Of a stretch of 64,000 bases of DNA, positions 11,698 to 25,733 are shown one piece after another. The notes under the pieces are model-generated. The model made no database searches. It was given only the letters and a program-made list of their open reading frames with translations, and was not told the DNA's origin. This DNA comes from Dichotomocladium elegans (Eukaryota; Mucoromycota; Mucoromycetes; Mucorales; Lichtheimiaceae), in assembly GCA_025716815.1 (NCBI GenBank), contig JAIXMN010000031.1:186001-250000 (forward strand). The letters run 5' to 3'. How positions within the stretch are numbered: position 1 is the first letter of the stretch; each line of letters starts with the position of its first letter. A program made the position numbers and the translations under genes.

Positions 11698-13598
11698 TTA
11701 TTTGGGGTCATTGAGGTTGCACATCTCCGGGTGCTTGACACACCATTTTGGCTGAAGTGGCTGTGCTGCGATTCCACGGGCCGCTAGACGATATCCCCAG
11801 TCCGAAATGCGGGGAAGGACTTCTCTTAGTGTGCGGCGGTCGCCATCCTTGTTATACGGGCCCGACCAGAAAATCTCGGCGGCAGCACCGCTCCGAGGCC
11901 AGAGCTTGGCATCTAACGTCGAAGGCCCGCCCTGCTCTGTCCAGTAAGGGAGCTCGACACCTAGGACCTTACCAGGCGAGTTGTCCGGAATGTTGTAGGT
12001 GGGGTCGAAGCTGTACATGCGTTGCCATGTCTGTGCAGTATAACCAGTATTACTATCGCTACATCTCCCCTCCCCCCCCAAAAAAATACACAAGTGTTCT
12101 CACGTGATAAGGAGCGCACCACGAGCCGCCTGTGCCACCATAGTTGAAGGTGTCATCCGGCGTGGGTTGTTGAGTAGGACTGATGTAACGGTTGTCGTCA
12201 CCTACCCAACCTGAGATGATGCCGACCCCAATCCCCACCATATTTAGGTTCCTTAAACTCTCTGTCTTGACTCTGTTAGCGCAGGCTTACCACCGTTTCC
12301 ACAGTCAAGATAAAAATAGTCGGAATTAGAGACGATGACATCGTAGCCAGCCGACTTTGAAAGAATTATGTGAGACAACATATTGACATTATTCGGCTTC
12401 AGCTTACTGTGTAATTCTCCGGCGGGTGGGTCCAAACCTGGACAACGGTATGCTTGGGAAAGTCACCCCCGTCAGCGATCGGATCTTCCCAAAGGATGGG
12501 ACGTTTGCCGAGATCGTCGGTGACGTAGGCAATAAGCTTATTTGTCCATTGCCACCAAAGCTCCTTGGTGGTGATGTTATGCGAGGCGGTGTAGTCGACG
12601 AGATCCTTGTCGGTTTCGTAAACAGCAGTGTTGATTTCGTCGCCTCCGGTGTGATAGAATGCGTCCGGGAAGATCTCGGTGGCCTCCTTGACAATATCCT
12701 TAACGAGCTGCCACGCTCCGTCGTTGACCAGGTCGATCTGGCCCGCCGGGGGCTCGGCCGCGTAGGGGGCCCAGAACTTGTCATAGCCAATGATAAAATC
12801 CGGGTGGGCTTCGGCAATGATGCCAGTGTGCGCCGGTACGTCGATCTCGAGGACAACCCTAACACCGCGAGCCTCGGCGTAATTCAACACTGTTTTGATG
12901 TCCTTGGGCGTATAGACCTCCTGTCGCGAGTATGCGCCCTTCTCCCAAAGCTCGGGATGCGATTTCAGCTGGAGCGGGAACGACTGGGCATCGGTGGCAT
13001 GCCAGTGGAAGACGTTCATCTTGTTGTACGCAAGCGCGTCGATGGTGCGCAGAATATCCGGGATCGGGAAAAAGTTGCGCGCAGTGTCGAGCAGAATGCC
13101 ACGGTGGGGATAGGACGGCGCATCCGTGATGGAGGCCGTGTGGACGATCAAGCCCCTGCCTGGTCCTTGTTGCACAAGCTGCGAAAAGGTCTCTAGGCCT
13201 CGAAGCGCACCCACCCACGTAGGCGCGGTCAATTTTGCCCTGCCACCTTCTGCAGGAACCGTGAGTGCGTACGACTCGTCAACACCAAAGTCCAGCTTCG
13301 CCGTGTTGTCGCTTACGGAGATGTCGAGCGATACCAGCGGATTCCTGGATGCGCCTAACGTCTCGGCCTCGTACGCCACCTGGACAGGGATCCACCGTTC
13401 TTTGACAATCAGCTCGGCATATCGCTTGGCAGCCGCCTGGACATGCTTGTTTCGGGCACCCTTGATCACAAAGTGCGAGCTCAGAGCAGCCGTGTTGCCT
13501 GTCCAGTTCACGCTTTGAGGGATAGGAAACAGGAATGTTGTCGCCTCTGCAATGCCGAGCACCAGGGCTGCACTAGCAGCAAGAGTAGTGAACTTCAT
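11698..13598 (-). CDS. Secreted beta-N-acetylhexosaminidase (glycoside hydrolase family 20)
   Basis: Removes terminal N-acetylglucosamine from chitin oligomers and related glycans outside the cell or in the vacuole. Exons: 12408-13598, 12291-12354, 12104-12210, 11698-12030. This is 1,695 nt, 564 residues, within the family's usual 550-610. Residues 1-19 form a signal peptide (basic start, then an Ala/Leu core). A GH20b-like N-domain follows, then the catalytic TIM barrel with HWHATD at about 198-203 and the catalytic pair Asp320-Glu321 in HTGGDEI. The segment GGWVGDDNRY spans the exon 2/3 junction and confirms that splice. N-glycosylation sequons (NWT, NYT) are present. A TATAAAAA box sits 64-71 bp upstream of the ATG. 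The tail is Cys-containing with no GPI-type hydrophobic end. Identity is secure; substrate preference is not visible. Confidence 0.98.
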
Positions 13599-15535
13599 AG
13601 GTTTTCAGGGATTAAGAAGTAGGAGTGATAGAGAAACAAGGAGGAAAAAGAAAGCCCCCCCTTTTTATATCCATAAATTACAAAGATATTGCAACCTGAA
13701 TAAAACGGTTATTACTGCCGCTGAGAATCAGGGTTCACGGTAATTTGGTAAGCAGCCGTCGTCTGAACCCTGTACAAGGTATACGTGTGACCGCGGGACA
13801 GGAGCGAAATTCACACTCAAACACGGATCCGTTCACACACCTGTTTATCCGTCTTCATTGAGCCCAATACCATTCAATCTTTCCTTGCTCTGCATTAGAA
13901 AAGCACATAGGGCACATGGAAGGGTCGCTTAGGTAACGATGTACAGGTGTCATGCCACCATTTGTTGGAAGGACCAGAACGGTTGCACACCCAGGGAATT
14001 TCATTGGCTCCAGTGTGACCCCATTTTTACGACCCTGATGGGAGGACCCTACACGAAGATTCCTGACTCCCAATTTCAGGATATTGCAATTTCGAATCTG
14101 TACGACGTTCTTTTTCTCTTCCCGTCTCTCTTCTTTTCATGCATATACTTTAAACATAGCAAAGGTTTGTCCTGTTGTTCTCTGCGACCCAGATCGCCCC
14201 TCATCATATGGATCCATGGGCTGACTTGTCGTTGTGAGCCTTTGCTTTGGGACATGTAGGCACGTGTTAAGTTCATGGCGTGAGCCTTTGCGAGAGAAAC
14301 GGAGAGAGTCATGCCTTCGACGTACTACATATTGAGCCTGCTCGTATCTCGGGTGTGTGTTTGTGTCACGTACATACGTACTGACGACCTGCCGATGTAT
14401 TTGTCATCATTCCGGTCGTCATGCTCAGGGTCTGTGAATGGCACATAAATGATTACTATCCCCGTTATAGCTCCTAACATAGCATCACCACAACAACACA
14501 GCCCCTCGTTTGCATTCGTTCGCGCGTTGTCCGTGCAGACAGCCAACGTTCCACCTAGCCTCTCTCCTATCCCCGTTTGGGGTCATACTGGACATAGTCT
14601 TGGATACCAACGTCTTTGCTACCTGCTCTTGGCCCAGCCGATCACAGAAAAGGTCGATGATTATCAGCAGCCATTCAAAAAGAGTGTATGCGGCGCGAGG
14701 AATGGTTGACAAGAGGTTATCTGGACAATTAATATCCGATGCCTTTGTTTGCATCGCTTAGCCTCCATAAACCAACAGGGTTTTAAAATGGCCCCAATCA
14801 TTTACCCAAACGGGAATTCTCTCTCTCCACACGCTAAAATAAAGATTGTCCTGGTCTCCAACCATCCATTGGGGAAGTGAGCCCCGAAACATGAGTTTCG
14901 CATCCCGGGAGATGGCTATCCTAGATCTTCTCTCTACCTATCTGTACAAGGTCCCGTGCCTCTCCCATCCGATATCTTCTCATTGTGTGAAACGCAATTT
15001 TAAGCTGTCATGAGGACCGACGCACGGAAACGTAGCAGTGCTCTTCTATTTTTCACGTCTTTCACCGCCTAACGGATACGCATCCTTACATGGGCCTATT
15101 ACCTTCTTTTCTTATAAATCGTTTTAAGATTGTATATATAGATGAATGGTGCATTATTGTACCATCAAGACCTCAATGTATCTCTGTCATACGTACACCC
15201 TTCCATCTTATTCCTCATGGGACCGCCACGTTTCACAAACAATTACACCCCTGTCGCCTCATTCATATGTACTATTATTCTGCAATAGCTGAATCCAGAG
15301 CATTATTTGACGCTTTTTGCCTCCTCAGCATGGAGATAGGTTTTCCACATGTATCTGAGGTAGCTGCAAGTGTGAACAGGGTATAGCTGCTGTTGCTGCT
15401 ACATGGGAAGAAACATCCTAAGAAGAAAGTATACGTACACAAAGACCGTTCTTTCCAGGAAGTCGAACAGAGGACCCTTGTCAAGTTTATTCATGCCAAT
15501 TAAAATCATGAGCAATAAATAGATGGCATATCATG
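13599..15535. other. 1.9-kb intergenic stretch, nothing recognised
   Basis: Lies between the promoter of the hexosaminidase gene and the 3' end of the dioxygenase gene, which both point left. Only short frames of unlikely composition are present on either strand. No repeats longer than simple runs, RNA gene or transposon trace was seen. Confidence 0.5.
13662..13669 (-). promoter_or_regulatory. Candidate TATA box of the hexosaminidase gene
   Basis: Read on the minus strand this is TATAAAAA, 64-71 bp upstream of the ATG at 13598. A purine-rich leader (minus strand: pyrimidine-rich) lies between them. The position fits a fungal core promoter. This is inferred from sequence only. Confidence 0.5.
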
Positions 15536-16908
<1,373 letters not shown>

Positions 16909-17973
16909 TGTTTTGGCTTTTTACAATCCGAGTGTGTGTGTGTGGGGAGAAGGGATGCAAAAGGTTCGGGACGGCGGAAATTGAAAACAGCTGGGCGATG
17001 AGAAAATCTCAGCAGCATGAATAGGGGGCGAGGAAGAAAGAGGATATTCACAGATTAAAAAAGAGAGATCCATGCTATAGACTCAATTATCCTCCGTATG
17101 TGCACACATGCCTGTGCAAGTTATCTCGCAAGAAGAGGGAAAAGAGGTTAGTGATAAACTTATCAACAGCACAGTCTCATGTCGGCAAGCCACTAGGATT
17201 AACATTTTGAGTGATTTCATCCTTTTTTGGAAATCGATTAGGGCGGTACCTTGATAGAAAAAGAAATAGGAAACGAAAGAGATAAATTCTGAAGCGCTTC
17301 TTATTGGCCATGTTAAACCTCTATTGTTTTTTCCACTCCTTTCTTTGCTCTGCCATGTGCGCCAATATCACCGGGGAGTGTGTAGCGAGAACCAGGCGCA
17401 TGAGATAAATTGGAGTTGCTATGAGGAACTTGCCTCTTATACCCCCGATGATTCGTGTGCTATAGTCCAGGAGGATGAGATCATGCGAGGGATAATCTGG
17501 ATTGGGTAAGCTAACCATCGTAATATCGCTGTTCTCAGGAGGAATCTCTGTGGAACAGGCCCTCAGCAGAAATGTAATACAGTGCAAGGCGGTCGTCTGT
17601 ATCATAAAGTATTAGGGTACCAGTGTGGGATACGGGTACAACCTCGCGCGCGCACACTCACCCACACACATACACACGCATACATAAATATTCCACTCAT
17701 CACCGTAAATATAGGATAAATGTTTAAGCACGAAGGCGAAAATAATGATAGTACACATACATGTATACACATAAATGGATAGGGAAAACGGGGACCGCAC
17801 AAATGAATACATCAAGAAATCGAAAGAAAGCAGGTAGTACGTGTGTGCGTATAAAAGGAGTTAAATGAGCTATTTACAGAAGGAGAAAAAAAACGGAAGC
17901 AGATGCAAAGTGGGACAGATGTCGATTTTTCGGTGATTGCCGAGGATTATAAAAACCACCGGCGACTCCGTCG
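16909..17973. other. 1.1-kb intergenic stretch
   Basis: Holds the upstream region of the dioxygenase gene and the downstream region of the GATA gene. GT/CA-rich patches occur at about 16931-16945 and 17645-17680. A 94-codon minus-strand frame at 17321-17605 has no recognisable features. No RNA gene was seen. Confidence 0.5.
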
Positions 17974-19101
17974 TTAACGTCGACCCTTACGACTCCTTGG
18001 TTTGTGCCCTAAGTGATGTCTTCCCGAACGGTTGCGTTTTTTGATGATGTCGGTTTTGAGGCTCAGAGGGCGCACGACGCCATGGAGCTTGAGAAATAAA
18101 CCGCATGCATTACACAAGGGCTCACCGTTTGCATTGCGGCGCCAGAGCGGTGTATTGGTGGTTTCGCAATTGGTGCAACGGATGATTCCATCAGGGCCAA
18201 CAGGAAGAGGCCCAGGAACGGGATGCTTGGCGGCCGATGACGCCCTATGCTGTTTATTTGTCATCACTGTGGACGATTGCTTCCTCTTCTTCGAAACGGA
18301 CGCCAGGATGCGTCGTTTGGAAGCCACCTGTTGCGGGCGTCGGTGCTTTGTGGCGAGTGACCAATCAGGGTCGCTGTCGCTGTCAGATTCATCGTCCTGG
18401 TTCTCACTCTCGTCCTCTTCATCTTCCTCACTCGTAATGGTATCGTCCTTCACCATCTCATCGGTATCAATATCATCATGCGGCTTCTTAACCACGCGGC
18501 TTTCATTTGGTCTCAGGATTACTGCAGGATAATTGCTGCTGCTGGTCGTGATGGGCGAGGAAGGGATGGGGTTTCCCGGTTGAACATGTTGAACAAAGGC
18601 TGCTTTCTCATCGTCCTCCGGGATGAGCGTTAGTGGCGAGAGGATTTGAAGCGGGTGGATGTGTGATAATTGGCTCGCATCCACCTGTGGTTGCAAAGGC
18701 TCCAATGCGTCCTGCGCCGCAAAAAGAGATGAGGATTGGTGTCGAGGTGGCTGCGTTGTTTCAAAATTTAAAGCACTGTCTGCTATCCAAGCAGCGTTGG
18801 CTTGGTCCAGGGCAGCTTCCTTGCGTTGCCAGCCATCATCGAGCCAAATGGTGCTGTTCAGGGTATCAGGTATGCAGTCATGCTCGAGCTCAGGCGTTAC
18901 CGGGAAGGATGATGGGGTGAAGCTATTGAGGATAGATAGGTCGGAGGAAACGAGGTCAAAGAAGGCCTGGTCTAGTGACTCAAGATCGACGGGGGATGAG
19001 TGGATGGCGCTGATGCTTCCCCCATGAGCGTGCGGAAACGCTGTACCATAGAACTGCTGCTGAGTAGGATAATGTGGATACTGGTTATGTTGTGGATACA
19101 T
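17974..19101 (-). CDS. GATA-type zinc-finger transcription factor
   Basis: Intronless 375-residue protein that should bind HGATAR DNA sites in the nucleus. The single zinc finger lies near the C-terminus: Cys309-X2-Cys312-X17-Cys330-X2-Cys333 with the fungal signature [19 protein letters not shown] and [11 protein letters not shown] just after. A very basic tail (KKRNR ... KPRSRKGRR) probably adds DNA contacts and a nuclear signal. The first 220 residues are low in structure and rich in Gln, Ser and Pro. An acidic patch ([20 protein letters not shown]) at about 230-250 may act in activation. A single finger followed by a basic tail resembles fungal nitrogen-regulatory or Gaf1-like GATA factors, but the sequence does not say which pathway it controls. 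The ATG at 19101 opens the frame. Confidence 0.95.
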   Translation of the reverse strand: MYPQHNQYPHYPTQQQFYGTAFPHAHGGSISAIHSSPVDLESLDQAFFDLVSSDLSILNSFTPSSFPVTPELEHDCIPDTLNSTIWLDDGWQRKEAALDQANAAWIADSALNFETTQPPRHQSSSLFAAQDALEPLQPQVDASQLSHIHPLQILSPLTLIPEDDEKAAFVQHVQPGNPIPSSPITTSSSNYPAVILRPNESRVVKKPHDDIDTDEMVKDDTITSEEDEEDESENQDDESDSDSDPDWSLATKHRRPQQVASKRRILASVSKKRKQSSTVMTNKQHRASSAAKHPVPGPLPVGPDGIIRCTNCETTNTPLWRRNANGEPLCNACGLFLKLHGVVRPLSLKTDIIKKRNRSGRHHLGHKPRSRKGRR

Positions 19102-21347
19102 AGGGTTTGAATGAAGAAGAAAAGAAGAGGAGAAGGAAAGAAAAAAAGTAAAAGGATATTCCGTGTAAATCTGCCTGGTGGGTTTTTAATGCGCTATCAA
19201 ATGACGAGCAAGTTCTCCGTGTAACAGTTACGGGAAAAGGCTGCAGTCATAATTTGCAGATATAGGTGATGTCATCCTTACCTTTGATCGATCTAATAAG
19301 GCAAACACGCGGCTTTGGAACCACCTAACGTTCACTCTACAAGAGTTAAAAAAGCATTTGGCAATACATGGATGTGAAAATGGTTATTCAAAACAGTATA
19401 ATGATACTTTTTTTTTGTTAAAAGGTAAAAAGAGAGTGACATATTCTAGGGGCACACCACGAGATAAGCATGGGCTTTCATATATGGAAAGATAATGCTT
19501 TATTTTCATATTTACCGATAAGGCGGTAACTGCACATCATTCGCCAATCCTTATCAGTGCGAGTCCCAACTGAAAATAAGCGGCGGGACATGACAAGCCC
19601 GCGAAAATAGATTCATGCTATACTGCCGTGGAATAAATCAGGGATGGCCAAGTTAAAGCCGCAAGCCATCTGCAACGACAAGAACGCTAATCTTTTCTTA
19701 TTTTGAACGCACCATGTCATAAATAAGCCAAGTACTGGTGGAAATAGGGTTCAGATAGATAATCTTTATATGGGATATCGGGTATGACCTCCCTCTCCCC
19801 ATGGTCTGGCCATGACCATTATTGTATAAAAAAATATTTTATTTTAACACACTTTATCTACGTCGTACAACCCCTGATGAGCTTTTTTTTTGAAAAAAAA
19901 AATTCGTGGGACAGAAGCATTCGCATCGACATCTTAATTGATTGGTTGTTCAAGCTGGGAAAAGGAAGTTGCAGGAGCGTTATGTAGCATTCATTGGGAC
20001 GCAGTAGCATGAGACTTGATCGACCTTTGCGGTCTGGGCTTGTCCTGAGTGAGCAGATGCATCCTTACATCCTCAACTTTGTATATTTACAACCAATAAC
20101 GTTGTTCACATACAGTTGCCCAACAATCTTGTGTATACTTATTATTACTAACTCTCCATATACTGGAGGTCAACCCATAAATTGAAAGTCCTGGCTGCTT
20201 AAGAGGTGCCCATGTAGAGTATTACCACTATTTTAACAAGATGCAGCGAGGCTGAAAATATATCGATGTCCTGTATATCCTCATCGTGTCTTGAGGAGGT
20301 TTCCACCATTTTAAAAATCGAAACCGTTTGCCGTCAATCCTGGAGTCGTATGACAATTGCATTTGTGATGAAAGCTTTTCTGCACCCTTCGATCACCAGA
20401 GTACCACACACCAGCCACGTTAGATCCTTAACATTATGTGGTATGCATTACACATATTTTTCTCGACTCCAACTGCCTTTCTTTTGGATTGGCTCTACAG
20501 AACATCATAGCCTTTCGACGTTTGTAATCGCTCGACCACATTCTACGCCGGATACAGCTCAAAAATTGCACAGCGGCTTGAATATGAGATTTTCTACTAT
20601 CACATGTGCCATAGCCCATCTCGAACTATACCTTGTGTGTTATGGCTGTATAGTAAAAGAGGTTTTTTGAAATAACATACGCAGACATTAATGAATTGTA
20701 TAACAGTACATATAGACTTCGATCAACTGGAAAGCTTACGCCATGTAGTTAGAAATGCCGGTGACAGAGGGTCTTGTTAGAAAGATCCTGAAGATAGTGT
20801 TTCGAGTTACATTGATTCCAAGGTATCTACATATCTACTTCTCGGGTTGTTTGCAATTGATACGATTAAACAAGGATCGACGAGCAAATCGCCGTTTAAA
20901 AAGCGCTACACGAACAGTGTTCAACACCCATTCGATGTCCAAGGAAACGAACTGCAGAGACTTGCGATTTCATGCATTAATCATAAACCACCCTATCAAA
21001 ATCAACGCACATGTGATCATACGTACGGCTTCAAATTAGTTGATACGGGAGTCAAGTTTCTGTACTCGCCTGTCTGATATGGTGGTTCAGTATTTTATCC
21101 ACAAGACCATGAGGAACCACTGTTACGTACATATTCACTTTTGGAAAAGATACCAGTGGCAAAAAAGCGAGCTCACTATCGACAGCCAAGAACAGCTGCT
21201 GCGTCGGCTCTTCATCTGGCTTACTGTGAGAGAAGCAGGACCATCCTCGAAATAAACGCAAAAAGGTAGATAACTCCGACTTATTTCGGATTTTCCCTTC
21301 GTCCTTCTTTTCCTGCATCGGCACGTCTGCGTGTTCTCCCTCAAAAC
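19102..21347. other. 2.2-kb intergenic stretch between divergent GATA and SEC3 genes
   Basis: Both flanking genes are transcribed away from this stretch, so it must contain both promoters. It is A/T-rich with poly-T and poly-A runs near 19410 and 19885-19902. Frames at 20266-20670 and 20847-21077 (+) are open, but their composition does not persuade me that they code. No repeat shared with the duplication block was seen. Confidence 0.5.
19462..19762. promoter_or_regulatory. Cluster of GATA-factor sites upstream of the GATA gene
   Basis: Six HGATAR matches lie 360-660 bp upstream of the GATA-factor ATG: AGATAA at 19462 and 19490, CGATAA at 19516, TGATAA on the minus strand at 19551-19556, AGATAG at 19753 and AGATAA at 19757. 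The hexamer is short, so some matches are expected by chance in A/T-rich DNA. The position upstream of a GATA-factor gene makes autoregulation worth considering. Confidence 0.35.
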
Positions 21348-24300
21348 ATGGCATCCGAAGCTGTTCGCCAGGCAATCATCGATAGCTTATTCTCACCCGA
21401 TTTGGGAGGTCCGCTGGAGGGGGGAGGAGCACTTCCATCGCACGTCTACGACTATGTCTCATTCAGTTTCATTATTTGGTTAGGTGTTGCCGAGAAACTA
21501 TTGATTCATCTCAAAGTTTTTGAAGATGTAAAGCAATCCGACTCGAATACAAGAGGTGGAAGCACTCCCCAAATTGTCGGCAAGCCGCGATATCTTTGTT
21601 TAACTCGCAAGTAGACCAAGGAATACGCAAAACCATTTGACGCAGCGCAAAGAGAGAAAATGCAGCTTATGTTCTGATATTCCATCATCCTTGCCAGAAA
21701 AGCGAAACGAAATCCGATTATATAAGACAAAACGAAACCAGAACGGAGCATTCACAATAGGCAAGAAATGGTCATTGGAAGACATCAAACAAATTGAGGA
21801 GGTCGATGTAAGTGGGCTTCTTCTCGTCTGTACAACAAACATGCTACTTATATCATAACCGCTGGTATGGAGGCAAACCAATTTGCGATGTCGCTAAATA
21901 AGACGTACCTGTGGGCTGTTGAGCGACCGCGCGAGAAGTTTGTGTTCATGTCTCATGTGGTAGACGTATGTACAGACATAATGAGCGAGAGACAATATAA
22001 CACTCTTACTAAAGCGCTGTTTAGGCATGTCAACGCTTCCTTGGAAGAGCACCACGGCTGATCAATATAGATGAAGCGTTTCTGCTCAGATGTAAGTGCT
22101 TGATTAGATGTTTTGCGCCCTGGTAAAAGAAAAGCTGAACGTGGACCATTTAGACTTGGCTGGATCTGTGACATCTGTACCTCCTAGACCTGCTCCTCCA
22201 CATTCTTCAGGAATGGCCCCGATTTCTGCACACAGTGAACATGACAGCCGATCATTCCAATCTGGGCCTCCGTCACAGATAGCTCTGCCATCGGAAAGAC
22301 CATCATATAGTCCCTCCATTAGTCCTCCTGTAGCTGCACTGGCGTTTCCAAGTGCGCGATCGCAACCTACTTATGATCATCGTAGCAGCATCCAACCTGT
22401 CATGCTAGAGAACCCTCCGGGAGCTAGACAGATCGAACCTTCTCAGATTAAACAAAACGAGGAATCGCCTCGTCCTGGACCTGCAGGGCCTTCTGCAGAG
22501 TCTCGAGAGAAGGAACGTCGGGAACAAGAAAGGGCGCGCGAAATCCGTCGAGAGAAGGAGAAAAGAGATAAGCAAGCACAAAAAGAGCAGGGTAGGATAA
22601 CACTCCATATTCCTCCTGTGGATGGATGATCTGACGGATGTTGTGCTATTTTATTACTTGTAGAAAAGCTTCGCAAAATGGCAGAAATGCAGGACCAGAT
22701 GGCAGAACAGGCATCTTTAATGAACGTAGAGGAGTTACTGGCGGACTTCAATTGGAAAACCAGCGGTAATGCCGCAGCGCTCGAGAAACGACTGCTTGGT
22801 GAATTACATGCGCTCGAAGCAGTGAGTGAACTAGTGAAAATGAGATAGTAATGAAATGCATCTTAACCCCCTTTTTTCAGGCTAATGTCCACGCTATTAT
22901 CCAATCTGATGAGCGTGTCCGTTCAGTCGTGGACCAAATCGATAAAGCACTTTCAGAGCTGGATAACATGGATCATTGGCTGCTTCTTTATAGCGCTGAG
23001 CTCAATGTAAGCAACTAGCGGTCTGGTGTATATTACTGAATCAGTAATGCTAAGCAAAGGATTTTCATAGAGCATGGGGGATGATATCCGTGAGATCGAA
23101 TCTCAGAACCGCGGGTTGCAGATTCTAGCTCAGAATCAACAGCGTTTAGGACGCGAGCTTGATCAGTTACTTGTGAGTATAATATTAGTAAAAGAGGAGC
23201 GGGAGCTAATCATCGTCTCCGGCCGACGGTTGCAAAGAATGCCATTACAATACCCAGATCCTGCCTCGATAGCCTCAAATTTGATCCGGTGGACACAGCA
23301 GAAAATGTTGAGCAAATCCAAGCAGCGGCTGAGAAGCTCCAAAAAGTACTCAAAATCAAGTTTGAGGACGGGATACAGAATATGAAGGCCGTTCAGGAAC
23401 GTTTGGAAGCATATAATACACATAGTAACGCATTTAGTGCTCGTATATTCGAGCACATGAAGGGGCAATTTGAAAAACAGGTACGGAAAGTATATGCTTA
23501 TTACCGACATTTATGAACAAATGTGATAGGCAAATCATCATTTGGAAATTCGTCCAAACAATTCTCCTGGAAGCACGCGAAAAGCATCCCAGAATATCAC
23601 AGCGTATCCACACAAAACGATTGAGGATAACTTAATTAGATATCAAGGATTTTTCTTGTGGGAAAAGGAGATGGAACCACGGATGTACAGCGAGCTCCAA
23701 CGCTATTATGCACAGACAATGGCGCCTCTTTATGAACAAGATATTCGAGAGCTTATTGATGCCGTCCGACCGGCGTATATAAGCTTGAGAAATCGCAGTT
23801 CAGATGATCTTGATTATGGCAAGTACCAGCATCACGACCACAGACAGGCTTCCTTAGAGTTTCCTCTCTTCATAAATCAAGGATCCTAACTTTAACGGTT
23901 GTTAGTCTTTAAACCTGAGGAATCCCGACCAGTACGCGCGCTTGCGTATGGCGCAAATTTAAGAAGTGAAGATTCAAGGACTCACCGATATCGTCAAATG
24001 CTTCGCGGATCAGTAGAAGGAGTTATGGGATCCAACGGTAACCGTGGCAGTATTGAAGATGACGAACGCGCAGCGGATGAGGTACCCAGAAAATCACCCA
24101 TCAAACATGTTTTCGAGCCACTCATCATACATGGACATGAACAGTTATTTGGTCAGTTGATGGCACAGACCACGATGCTAGTCTGCCGGGAGCAGAACTT
24201 CATGTGCGATTTGTTTCAATACTCTCAAGGGGCACCCAAGTCTTTTCTTGAACGCGGCCCTGTGTATGCGCAGATACCGAACGTGAATGATTTGCTAAGT

Positions 24301-25733
24301 CGACGAGAGATGCCCCGAGACATCAAAATTTCCAAGAAGATCTTGTACGTTTTCTTTTTACTATGTATCGCTTTCCTAACCCTAAGATCTTTTATAGAGA
24401 CTGGATGGAGATTATCTTCGAGACATTGGAGCCAAGTATCGTGACTCTGTTAGAGTTCGGTGTAAAGAGTGACCCAACGCAAGCAGTAAGCATGCTTGCT
24501 GCTGTAGAGTTCCAGAATAGCAAGTGGGCAGGTTCCGATCAAAAATTTATGTTACGCATGTGCTCTTCCCTGATACACCGTTTGACACGTATGTTCGAAC
24601 GCTTTGTGGTACTATTTCCTTTCCCCCTTTTATTATGCGATGCTTTTTGTGCCATATTCATCAATTACGATGATGTTGTCCTAGGCGGATCAATTGAAGG
24701 TTATTGAGGACACAAAAGTCAGCACCAAGAAAAGAAGAGGCATATTGTCGTTCTTTAGGACATTCCCGGTAGGTCTAACTAATAAAACGAGGAGAGCGGT
24801 TAGCGAAACATTAAGCTGACATTCTGTATGTCGTTAGATGTTTGCGCTGCGCCTTGAAGTCGCTGCGTCAAATGTTGATCCTGATTCCGAAACCCGAAAG
24901 ACAGTGAACGATGCGTATGAGCGGATCATTAATACAATGATGTCCAGTTTGGATTCCATTGCACGTGAGACGGATCAAACTGGAGATGATAAGGAACAGT
25001 TGAACGCAAACATTATGTACATTGGTAAGTGGATTTCAAGCCGATAAGCCCAAAAAAAAACGGATGGTTGATAGAGAATGCGTTCGGCAAAATATTAGAG
25101 AATATGCATCATTTCCATCATGAGTTACGTGCAAACAAGCTCCATGTACTTGAGAAGTGGATGAAATATGCCAAAAATCACTACGATTCTAGCCTGAGTG
25201 CTTATATCAAGGTCGTTATCCGCCGTCCTTTGGGGAAATTATTGGTAACTACTCTGAAAAAGAGTCGGGGATGGGTGTATCAGCCCGGAGACAAACCGCC
25301 CGTTTGCGTTAGGAATTCTTTGAGGGCGTTGATCAATTGATGCACACAAGTACACCTGAAGAAGTACAGTTCCATGTCAACTACAATAAGGCACAACTTC
25401 GAAAAGTTATCAGCATGTATCCTGCAAAGGAGGCAAGTTAAAGTCGGATCTTCATTAGAGGATGTTCAGCTCTAATCCCTGTTTTGAATTCTGGTGACAC
25501 AGATCAAGAAGTCATTAGAGCAGCTCTACAAGCGAGTGGATAAACATTTTTCTGAAGAGGAAGGTTTGCTACAGGTCGTGTGGCGTGGTATCCAGGAAGA
25601 ATTCATTCAGCAGCACGAAAAGATGGAGGACCTAATCCAGAAGTGTTATCCCGATGCCCGCGTTCATTTGGAATTCACCATACAGGATCTTTTGGGAATG
25701 ATGAGTGAGCTGGCACGCAAGGTGCATCTATAA
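21348..25733 (+). CDS. SEC3: Exocyst complex component Sec3 (EXOC1)
   Basis: Landmark subunit that tethers secretory vesicles at growth sites on the plasma membrane. Seventeen exons: 21348-21610, 21666-21807, 21873-21965, 22025-22091, 22154-22591, 22664-22821, 22881-23006, 23071-23172, 23238-23480, 23530-23818, 23906-24344, 24398-24608, 24685-24768, 24838-25024, 25075-25244, 25313-25432, 25503-25733. This is 3,363 nt, 1,120 residues, and all phases close. The N-terminal Sec3 PIP2-binding PH-like domain runs to about residue 190 (PRYLCLTR, GAFTIGKKWSLEDI). A Pro/Ser-rich linker and a charged coiled coil (KERREQERAREIRREKEK) follow. The Sec3 C-terminal domain starts near NVEELLADFNW and includes RRPLGKLLEFFEGVDQL and YPAKEIKKSLEQLYKRVDKHF. 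Two introns (23819-23905, 25433-25502) have GCAAGT donors. Exon 1 may hide one more in-frame intron near 21440-21482, where the peptide looks intron-like. Confidence 0.96.

Noticed and set aside
12426..13196. 256-codon plus-strand ORF
   Set aside because: It lies fully antisense to the GH20 catalytic domain and has no features of its own.
17321..17605. 94-codon minus-strand ORF
   Set aside because: No conserved motif and no ATG context or neighbouring exons that support it.
18032..18532. 166-codon plus-strand ORF
   Set aside because: Antisense to the GATA-factor gene; the Ser-rich end is the acidic patch read in reverse.
20266..20670. 134-codon plus-strand ORF in the GATA-SEC3 interval
   Set aside because: Composition is not protein-like, no partner exons were found, and it sits in a promoter region.
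21440..21482. Possible extra intron inside SEC3 exon 1
   Set aside because: The peptide looks intron-like, but the only donors are poor (GTCTAC or GTCTCA) and the frame stays open, so I left the exon whole.
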